Assembly: GCA_027031685.1 (NCBI GenBank)
Contig: JALVPS010000209.1
Location: 1 to 5,412, forward strand
Source of the DNA: Gammaproteobacteria bacterium
GTDB taxonomy: Bacteria > Pseudomonadota > Gammaproteobacteria > UWMA-0217
Direction: 5' to 3'
Length of the DNA stretch: 5,412 nt
The notes under the pieces were generated by a model. That model made no database searches. It had not been told where the DNA came from and saw only the letters and a list, made by a program, of their open reading frames with translations. Positions 1 through 4,541 of this stretch are shown here, in pieces. Made by a program: the position numbers and the translations under genes. The first letter of the stretch is position 1. Each line of letters opens with the position of its first letter.

Positions 1-69
1 CGGGGGGGAAGCTCCGGCCTCCCCGCGTTCCTCTGCGGGCTTTGGCTTGCGCCTGGGGTCTGCTGACAT
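1..69 (-). CDS. N-terminus of an unidentified protein, cut by the left edge
   Basis: This is a partial gene read leftwards out of the window. An ATG at 69-67 opens 23 codons with no stop, beginning MSADPRRKPKPAEERG. The visible part is rich in Pro, Lys, Arg, Glu, Gly and Ala, so it looks like a disordered, charged N-terminal tail; it is neither a signal peptide nor a membrane segment. The start is supported by a purine-rich GAGGAAAGG at 82-74, four bases before the ATG, and by an AT-rich CTATATAT element further upstream. It lies downstream of the response regulator on the same strand, separated by 97 bp. A partner histidine kinase would be one possibility from position, but nothing in these residues shows it. 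Function cannot be assigned. Confidence 0.55.
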   Translation of the reverse strand, partial: MSADPRRKPKPAEERGEAGASPP

Positions 70-73
70 GGCA

Positions 74-82
74 CCTTTCCTC
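74..82 (-). promoter_or_regulatory. Ribosome binding site of the left-edge gene
   Basis: Read on the minus strand this is GAGGAAAGG, followed by TGCC and the ATG at 69. It contains two Shine-Dalgarno-like cores (GAGG and AAAGG) at usable spacings. It is the main evidence that the short frame at the left edge is a real gene start. Confidence 0.55.
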
Positions 83-93
83 GCAAATCAAAC

Positions 94-101
94 ATATATA
101 G
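94..101 (-). promoter_or_regulatory. Possible -10 element (CTATATAT) before the left-edge gene
   Basis: On the minus strand CTATATAT lies 24 bases before the ATG at 69, a plausible place for a -10 box. No good -35 is seen 16-18 bases upstream; the sequence there reads roughly AAGATG. The same octamer occurs upstream of the papain-like gene at 3629-3636. The call rests on AT-richness in a very GC-rich window and on spacing only. Confidence 0.3.
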
Positions 102-138
102 GCGTATGCATCCACCCCATCTTGGCCCGCCGGCAGGC

Positions 139-158
139 CCGGGGCAAGGCAACCCCGG
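139..158 (-). terminator. GC stem-loop just after the response regulator stop, no U-tract
   Basis: CCGGGG (139-144) can pair with CCCCGG (153-158) across an 8-base loop. The stem begins 8 bases past the regulator stop codon. No T-run follows on the minus strand, so this is not a classic intrinsic terminator. It could stabilise the 3' end of the mRNA or be a chance product of high GC. Confidence 0.25.
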
Positions 159-166
159 TTACGGTG

Positions 167-961
167 TCACTGGACGGAAGCCAGCGTGTGCGCCATATCC
201 TCCTCGGCGTGGCGCACGGGCTCGAGGCGATAGCCGTGCTGATAGATGGACGACAGCACCCAGCCGTTGTCCGGAGTGAGGTGCAGTTTCTTGCGCAGCC
301 GGCTGACGTGTGTGTCCACGGTGCGGGTGTTGAGGTCGGGGCGAGTGCCCCACACGCTGTCGAGGATGTGGCCGCGCGACAGGGCCCGGCCGGCGTTGCG
401 GAACAGGAACACGGCCAGCTCGTACTCCTTCTGGGTGAGCGAGATCCACTCGTCGCGCAGGCGGATGGCGCGCGTGTTGACGTCGATGAGGTAGGGATCG
501 AAACGCAGCGCTCCGCTGGCGTCCTTGCCTACCTGCATGCGCCGCACCAGGGCGTTGATGCGCGCCAGCAGCTCCATGCGCCGCAGGGGCTTCTCCATGT
601 AGTCGTCGGCCCCCGCCTCCAGGGCCTGCACCACGTCCTCCTCGGAGCCGAGGCGGGACACGAAGATGATGGGAATCTTCCACTCGTAGCGGTTGCGCAC
701 CCAGTGCAGCACCTCCAGCCCGCTCATGTCCGGTACCAGCCAGTCGAGCAGCAACAGGTCGAAGCTCTCGGAGCGCAGCGCGCGGATGAGGTCGCGGCCG
801 CCACTGAACCGGATGCAGTGGTGTCCTTGGTCTTCCAGCCACAACGAGGTGACCTCGGCCTGGTCGGGATCGTCCTCGAGCAGGCCAATGCGCAGTGCCG
901 GGGAATCTTTCAAGTTTGACTTCGTGTAGTTGTTATGTTGAGCGACATTCATGACTGTCAT
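167..961 (-). CDS. OmpR/PhoB-family two-component response regulator
   Basis: This is a cytoplasmic DNA-binding regulator of 264 aa that should be phosphorylated by a histidine kinase. Residues about 23-140 form a receiver domain with acidic residues E29-D30-D31, phospho-acceptor D73 in LLDWLVPDMSG, S102 in the usual Thr/Ser position, Y121 and K124 (YMEKP). Residues about 150-250 form an OmpR-type winged helix, with the recognition helix near 213-226 (RTVDTHVSRLRKKL) and the wing ending HGYRLEP. The length is normal apart from a roughly 22-residue polar N-terminal tail. The frame could open at a TTG at 997, but GAGGGG at 969-964 favours the ATG at 961 or the one at 952. An inverted repeat covers both ATGs. 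It follows bioA by 87 bp on the same strand. No kinase is visible, so its signal and targets are unknown. The family call is secure. Confidence 0.95.
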   Translation of the reverse strand: MTVMNVAQHNNYTKSNLKDSPALRIGLLEDDPDQAEVTSLWLEDQGHHCIRFSGGRDLIRALRSESFDLLLLDWLVPDMSGLEVLHWVRNRYEWKIPIIFVSRLGSEEDVVQALEAGADDYMEKPLRRMELLARINALVRRMQVGKDASGALRFDPYLIDVNTRAIRLRDEWISLTQKEYELAVFLFRNAGRALSRGHILDSVWGTRPDLNTRTVDTHVSRLRKKLHLTPDNGWVLSSIYQHGYRLEPVRHAEEDMAHTLASVQ

Positions 962-963
962 GA
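949..963. repeat. Perfect inverted repeat TCATGAC-T-GTCATGA over the regulator start
   Basis: Two perfect 7-base arms flank a single central base at 956. The two candidate ATG start codons of the response regulator (961 and 952) fall in the two arms, and the repeat begins one base after the GAGGGG ribosome binding sequence. It could be a dimeric protein-binding site for autoregulation, an mRNA hairpin over the start codon, or coincidence. A one-base loop makes an RNA hairpin strained, which slightly favours a DNA-level reading. Confidence 0.45.
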
Positions 964-969
964 CCCCTC
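964..969 (-). promoter_or_regulatory. Ribosome binding site of the response regulator
   Basis: GAGGGG on the minus strand lies two bases before the ATG at 961 and eleven before the ATG at 952. Counting from its GAGG core, the spacings are 4 and 13, so neither start is ideal; the upstream ATG was chosen. The TTG at 997 has no comparable site. Confidence 0.45.
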
Positions 970-977
970 GGCACTCT

Positions 978-1008
978 ATTATCCGATTGGCATACAAGGA
1001 TACAGCAA
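978..1008 (-). promoter_or_regulatory. Possible sigma-70-like promoter of the response regulator
   Basis: On the minus strand, GATAAT (983-978) is a five-of-six match to the -10 consensus. TTGCTG (1008-1003) could serve as a -35, but the 19-base spacer is longer than usual. Transcription would begin near 971, leaving a leader of only about 10-20 bases. The 87-bp gap between bioA and the regulator (962-1048) is markedly AT-rich compared with its surroundings, which fits an internal promoter. No terminator for bioA is seen in it. Confidence 0.3.
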
Positions 1009-1048
1009 TAGAGCCAAATGATTACACAAGTTTACAATTGCCCGCCGC

Positions 1049-2407
1049 TCACACATCTTCTCCGACCGCCCGCCCTATTCCTTGTTCCGCAGTCTTGACC
1101 ATCATATCAATCTGTGCCTCGTCGATCACGTAGGGGGGCATGAAGTAGATCACGTTGCCCAGTGGGCGCAACAATACGCCATTGGCCAGGGCGTGACGAT
1201 ACACGCGCAGACCGCGCCGCTCCTGCCAGGGGTAGGGAGCGCGCCCGTCCCGGGTCTTGACCATTTCCAGGGCGACGATCATGCCCGTCTGGCGCACCTC
1301 CCCCACGTGCGGATGATCGCGCAGCGGCGCGCAGCGCTCGGCCATGTGCGCCGCCAGGGCGCGGTTGCGCTCCAGCACCGGCTCGCGTTCGAAGATGTCC
1401 AGAGTGGCCAGGGCGGCGGCGCAGGCCAGGGGGTTGCCGGTGTAGGAGTGGGAATGCAGGAAGGCGGTCAGCTTCTCGTAGTCGTCGTAGAAGGCCTGGT
1501 ACACGGGGTCGGTGGTGAGCACCACGGACAGCGGCAGGAAGCCGCCGGTCAGCCCCTTGGACAGGCACAGGAAGTCGGGGCGGATGCCGGCCTGCTCGCA
1601 GGCGAACAGCGTGCCGGTGCGGCCGAAGCCGACAGCGATCTCGTCAGCGATGAGGTGCACCCCGTGGCGGTCGCAGGCCTCGCGCAGCAGCGTCAGGTAG
1701 AGTGGGTCGTACATGCGCATGTTGCCGGCGCATTGCACCAGCGGCTCGACGATGACCGCGCAGATCTCCTCGGCGTGCTCGGCCAGCACGCGCTCCATGT
1801 CGGCCATGCGGCGGCGCGCCACGTCGGCACAGCTCTCGCCCGGCTCGCGCTGCCAGCAGTCCGGGCCGGGCACGGTGATGACGTCCATGAGCAGCGGTGC
1901 GTAGGTGGCCTTGTACAGGGCCACGTCGCCCACCGCCAGGGCGCCCAGCGTCTCGCCGTGGTAGCTGTTGGACAGGCACACGAAGCGCGTCTTGCGCCGC
2001 TGCCCCACGTTCTGCCAGTAGTGGAAGCTCATCTTGAGCGCCACCTCCACCGCCGAGGAGCCGTTGTCGGCGTAGAAGCAGTGGTTCAGCCCCTCCGGGG
2101 TGACCGCCACCAGCCGCTCCGACAGGCGCACCACCGGCTCGTGGGTGAAGCCGGCCAGGATGACGTGCTCCAGGGTGTCGAGCTGGGCCTTGACCGCCGC
2201 GCCGATGGTCGGGTTGCAGTGGCCGAACAGGTTGACCCACCAGGAGCTGATGGCGTCCAGATAGCGGTTGCCGGCGAAGTCCTCCAGCCACACCCCCTCG
2301 CCGCGGCGGATGGGGATGGGCGGCAGCCGTTCGTGGTCCTTCATCTGCGTGCAGGGGTGCCAGAGCACCGCCAGGTCGCGCTGGACAAGGGTGTCGTTGG
2401 GGTTCAT
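1049..2407 (-). CDS. bioA: Adenosylmethionine-8-amino-7-oxononanoate aminotransferase (DAPA synthase)
   Basis: BioA transfers the amino group of S-adenosylmethionine to 7-keto-8-aminopelargonate, giving 7,8-diaminopelargonate, the step before dethiobiotin synthase in biotin synthesis. The 452-aa protein is a full-length cytoplasmic class III PLP aminotransferase. Visible marks are WHPCTQMKD (16-24), the SSWW substrate-pocket motif (54-57), DNGSSAVEVALKM (114-126) binding the cofactor phosphate, YHGET (149-153), ADEIAVGFGRTG (254-265) with D255 contacting the PLP ring, and the Schiff-base K284 in CLSKGLTGG. R414 (LLRPLGN) likely binds the substrate carboxylate. C19 stands where E. coli BioA has a Tyr, as in Pseudomonas-type BioA. 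The ATG at 2407 was chosen because family homology starts just after it and an upstream start would overlap the divergent gene; no strong ribosome binding site is visible. No other bio gene is in the window. Confidence 0.96.
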   Translation of the reverse strand: MNPNDTLVQRDLAVLWHPCTQMKDHERLPPIPIRRGEGVWLEDFAGNRYLDAISSWWVNLFGHCNPTIGAAVKAQLDTLEHVILAGFTHEPVVRLSERLVAVTPEGLNHCFYADNGSSAVEVALKMSFHYWQNVGQRRKTRFVCLSNSYHGETLGALAVGDVALYKATYAPLLMDVITVPGPDCWQREPGESCADVARRRMADMERVLAEHAEEICAVIVEPLVQCAGNMRMYDPLYLTLLREACDRHGVHLIADEIAVGFGRTGTLFACEQAGIRPDFLCLSKGLTGGFLPLSVVLTTDPVYQAFYDDYEKLTAFLHSHSYTGNPLACAAALATLDIFEREPVLERNRALAAHMAERCAPLRDHPHVGEVRQTGMIVALEMVKTRDGRAPYPWQERRGLRVYRHALANGVLLRPLGNVIYFMPPYVIDEAQIDMMVKTAEQGIGRAVGEDV

Positions 2408-2450
2408 CGACTGGCATCGGTTGCTGGAAAGCCGGCAGTATAGCCCCGCC
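2408..2450. promoter_or_regulatory. 43-bp divergent control region between bioA and the class V aminotransferase gene
   Basis: The two start codons face away from each other with only 43 bp between them. On the minus strand TATACT (2442-2437) is a five-of-six -10 match about 30 bases before the bioA ATG, but its -35 position would lie inside the opposite gene and reads GGCCAG. On the plus strand TATAGC (2439-2444) lies six bases before the ATG at 2451, which would put the transcript start at or next to that codon. The two -10 candidates overlap. No biotin-repressor-like box was seen here. Confidence 0.4.
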
Positions 2451-3581
2451 ATGATCGATCTGGCCGCCGAATTCCCCCTCGACCCGGACCTGGTGCACCT
2501 CAACCACGCCGGCGTGGCCCCGTGGCCGGCGCGCACGCGGCGGGCGGTGTGCGACTTCGCCGACGAGAACACCCGCCTCGGCTCCCTGTACTACCCGGAC
2601 TGGCAGGCGCGCGAGGCGCGGCTGCGGGTGCAGTTCGCGCAGCTCATCAACGCCCCCTCGGTGGACGACATCGCCCTGCTCAAGAACACCTCCGAGGCCC
2701 TGTCGCTGGTGGCCTTCGGGCTGGATTGGCAGCGCGGCGACAACGTGGTCGGCCCGGCCGGCGAGTTCCCCTCCAACCGGCTGGTGTGGGAGGCCCTGGG
2801 GCCACGCTTCGGCGTGCAGTACCGCGCCGTGCCGCTGGACGGACAGGACGACCCGGAGGCGGCCCTCATGGCGGCGGTGGATGGCGACACGCGCCTGCTG
2901 GCGGTGAGCGCCGTGCAGTACGCCAGCGGCCTGCGCCTGGACCTGGTGCGCCTGAGCGAGTGCTGCCGGACGCGCGGCGTGCTGCTGTGCGTGGACGCCA
3001 TCCAGCAGCTGGGCGCCCTGCCCTTCGACGTGCAGGCCTGCCAGGCCGACTTCGTGGCCGCCGACGGCCACAAGTGGCTGCTGGGGCCGGAGGGGGTGGC
3101 CCTGTTCTACTCGCGGCCCGAGGCGCGCGAGCGGCTGCATCTGCAGCAGTTCGGCTGGCACATGGTGGCCGCCGTGGGCGACTTCGAGCGCCGCGACTGG
3201 CGCCCCGCCGACAGCGCGCGCCGCTTCGAGGCGGGCAGCCCCAACAACCTGGGCATCGCCGCCCAGTCGGCCAGCCTGTCGCTGCTGCTGGCCGTGGGCA
3301 TGCCGGCCGTGGCCGAGGCGCTCGCCACGCGGGTGACCGCGGTCATCGAACAGACCCGCCGGCGCGGCTTCCCGCTGCGCTCGCCCATCGCCCCCGCGCG
3401 CCGGGCCGGCATCGTCACCTTCCACGTGCCGGGCGTGGACAATCGCCGGCTGTACGTGCGGCTCATGGCCGCCGGCGTGCTGTGCGCCCAGCGCCTGGAT
3501 GGCCTGCGCTTCTCGCCCCATTTCTACACGCCGCCGGCGGCCATCGAGACTGCCTTCGAGCGTCTCGACGCCCTGTGCTGA
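2451..3581 (+). CDS. Class V aminotransferase-fold PLP-dependent enzyme, substrate unknown
   Basis: The 376-aa protein has the fold type I layout of the class V aminotransferase group, which includes isopenicillin N epimerase-like proteins, cysteine desulfurases and kynureninase. It opens with LNHAGVAPWP (17-26), typical of this group. Other marks are KNTSEAL (78-84) at the cofactor phosphate, VDAIQQLG (181-188) with D182 contacting the PLP nitrogen, and the Schiff-base K208 in ADGHKWLLGPEG (204-215). E260-A-G and LRFSPHFYT (352-360) are the usual C-terminal substrate-side motifs. The flexible loop carrying the catalytic Cys of SufS/IscS is absent, so cysteine desulfurase is unlikely. No signal peptide or membrane segment is seen. 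The ATG at 2451 lacks a Shine-Dalgarno sequence. It is divergent from bioA, which may mean shared control, but its reaction cannot be stated from sequence. Confidence 0.92.
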   Translation: MIDLAAEFPLDPDLVHLNHAGVAPWPARTRRAVCDFADENTRLGSLYYPDWQAREARLRVQFAQLINAPSVDDIALLKNTSEALSLVAFGLDWQRGDNVVGPAGEFPSNRLVWEALGPRFGVQYRAVPLDGQDDPEAALMAAVDGDTRLLAVSAVQYASGLRLDLVRLSECCRTRGVLLCVDAIQQLGALPFDVQACQADFVAADGHKWLLGPEGVALFYSRPEARERLHLQQFGWHMVAAVGDFERRDWRPADSARRFEAGSPNNLGIAAQSASLSLLLAVGMPAVAEALATRVTAVIEQTRRRGFPLRSPIAPARRAGIVTFHVPGVDNRRLYVRLMAAGVLCAQRLDGLRFSPHFYTPPAAIETAFERLDALC

Positions 3582-3625
3582 AGGTCTGGGTTGCGGCCGG
3601 GAATGCATCCACCCGCGGGTAATTT

Positions 3626-3647
3626 CGTCTATATATTCATACAGACG
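3626..3647. repeat. Inverted repeat CGTCT-N12-AGACG upstream of the papain-like gene
   Basis: CGTCT (3626-3630) and AGACG (3643-3647) are perfect 5-base arms around a 12-base AT-rich spacer that contains the likely -10 sequence. The arrangement resembles an operator overlapping a promoter, but arms this short can arise by chance. Confidence 0.3.
3629..3637 (+). promoter_or_regulatory. Possible -10 element of the papain-like/thiolase unit
   Basis: CTATATATT, containing TATATT (five of six to the -10 consensus), lies 33 bases before the ATG at 3671, in the only AT-rich part of the 89-bp gap after the class V aminotransferase gene. No recognisable -35 is present 16-18 bases upstream. A separate promoter for the two downstream genes is plausible but unproven. 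No terminator is seen between 3582 and 3620. Confidence 0.3.
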
Positions 3648-3660
3648 TTTAAGCCGCTGC

Positions 3661-3665
3661 GGAGG
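3661..3665 (+). promoter_or_regulatory. Ribosome binding site of the papain-like gene
   Basis: A full GGAGG core lies five bases before the ATG at 3671. This fixes the start and argues that this gene is translated independently of the upstream one. Confidence 0.8.
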
Positions 3666-3670
3666 TCGCC

Positions 3671-4531
3671 ATGTTTGTTCGTCCCGCCCCCTGGCTGCAC
3701 GACCGGCTCGTGGCCTGGATGCACCGCGAGACCGGCCCCTGGCGCCACGGCGGCAGCACCCTGTCGCGGCACGCGGCGCTGCTGCGGCCGGGCGACGTGC
3801 TGCTGGTGGAGAGCCGCACGCGCCTGGGCCGGCTCATCAAGACCGCCACGCGCAGCCCGTGGACCCACGTGGCCCTGTACGCCGGGTACCTGCACACCCA
3901 TCCCGACCCGGAGCTGCGCCGCCTGCACGCGCGCCACGCCCCCGACCTGCGGGGCCCACTCATCGTCGAGGCGGAACTGGGCATCGGCACCCGCCTCATG
4001 CCGCTGGCCAAGTACGATACCAATCACGTGCGCATCTGCCGGCCGCGCGGCCTGAGCGAGGCGCAGCGCACCGCCGTGCTGCACCACGCCCTGCGCCGGC
4101 TGGGCCTGGACTACGACCTGCGCCACCTGTGGGACCTGGCGCGCCTGCTGCATCCCTGGTTCCTGCTGCCGCGCCGCCTTGGCTCCAGCCTGGCGCGCCC
4201 GGAACGGGCGGCGGCCCCGCAGACCATCTGTTCCACCCTCATCGCCGAGGCCTTCGCCAGCGTGGGCCTCACCGTGCACTCCCACGCCGCCCTGGTGCAC
4301 GGCGTGCTGCCCGGCCAACGGCCGGACGACCCGCGCCTGATCACCCCCGGCGACTTCGACCTCTCGCCCCACTTCGACATCATCAAGCCGCCCTGCGCCC
4401 CGGAATGGCGGCCCCGCCCGGCGCCGGCCCGCCCAGCCTGGCTCGCCGCCCTGGCGGCGGAGCTGCGCCGGCTGCCGCCGCGCGCCCGCGGCTGGGGACG
4501 CAGCCTGATGCAGTCCTTCGCGCACCGCTGA
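3671..4531 (+). CDS. Permuted papain-like (YiiX/YaeF, C92-type, 'lipo-like') protein
   Basis: The 286-aa protein fits the circularly permuted NlpC/P60-papain group that includes YiiX/YaeF. GDVLLVESRTRLGRLIKTAT (41-60) is the first strand and helix, H66 in WTHVALYAG is the likely catalytic His, and E100/E102 in LIVEAELG follow. The nucleophile C187 in TICSTLIAEAF comes after the His, which is the permuted order. The end TPGDFDLSPHFDIIKP (225-240) matches family members I recall. No signal peptide, lipobox or membrane helix is seen. The N-terminal helix (about 6-18) and the basic, Pro/Arg-rich C-terminal tail (about 245-286) with WLAALAAELRRL could bind membranes peripherally. Known folds of this type hydrolyse amide or ester bonds or move acyl groups; the reaction here is unknown. 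A FadI-type thiolase follows after 10 bases, suggesting a shared transcript. Confidence 0.88.
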   Translation: MFVRPAPWLHDRLVAWMHRETGPWRHGGSTLSRHAALLRPGDVLLVESRTRLGRLIKTATRSPWTHVALYAGYLHTHPDPELRRLHARHAPDLRGPLIVEAELGIGTRLMPLAKYDTNHVRICRPRGLSEAQRTAVLHHALRRLGLDYDLRHLWDLARLLHPWFLLPRRLGSSLARPERAAAPQTICSTLIAEAFASVGLTVHSHAALVHGVLPGQRPDDPRLITPGDFDLSPHFDIIKPPCAPEWRPRPAPARPAWLAALAAELRRLPPRARGWGRSLMQSFAHR

Positions 4532-4535
4532 GGAG
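4531..4535 (+). promoter_or_regulatory. Ribosome binding site of the thiolase, overlapping the upstream stop
   Basis: The papain-like gene ends in TGA (4529-4531) and the last A begins AGGAG. Six bases later comes GTG at 4542. This arrangement decides the GTG start and suggests translational coupling of the two genes. Confidence 0.75.
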
Positions 4536-4541
4536 ATCGCT

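Noticed and set aside
124..140. GGCC...GGCC self-complementary stretch beside the regulator 3' stem-loop
   Set aside because: Only four base pairs with no U-tract; typical of high-GC background.
962..997. Upstream TTG start at 997 for the response regulator, adding 12 residues
   Set aside because: It lacks a ribosome binding site, would read through the GAGGGG site, and the added residues are not part of the receiver domain.
1029..1037. AGTTTACAA, an eight-of-nine match to a BirA (biotin repressor) operator half-site near bioA
   Set aside because: The partner half-site at the usual 14-16 base gap matches poorly (about four of nine), and it lies downstream of bioA instead of in its promoter. 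Probably chance in an AT-rich gap.
1082..2443. 453-codon open frame on the plus strand opposite bioA
   Set aside because: Antisense shadow of bioA rich in His, Gln, Val and Gly, with no recognisable domain. The bioA reading on the other strand is unambiguous.
2408..2452. Alternative bioA start at the ATG at 2452-2450
   Set aside because: It would overlap the divergent gene's start, the 15 extra residues are not like the BioA N-terminus, and there is no better ribosome binding site.
3474..3497. CAQ near Cys345 of the class V enzyme, resembling the HCAQP catalytic Cys of SufS, which would suggest sulfur supply for biotin synthase
   Set aside because: The surrounding sequence (AAGVLCAQRLDGLRFSPHFY) aligns with the ordinary strand and Arg motif of non-desulfurase class V enzymes; the mobile loop with RTGHHCAQP is not present.
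1644..3608. 654-codon open frame on the minus strand across bioA and the class V aminotransferase gene
   Set aside because: Its translation is low-complexity (Arg, Gly, Ala, His, Gln, Pro) with no motif, and it lies out of frame over two clearly recognised genes. It is a by-product of high GC.
3611..3620. Palindrome ACCCGCGGGT after the class V aminotransferase gene as a terminator or operator
   Set aside because: It has no loop and no following T-run, and several 10-bp palindromes are expected by chance in a window of this size.
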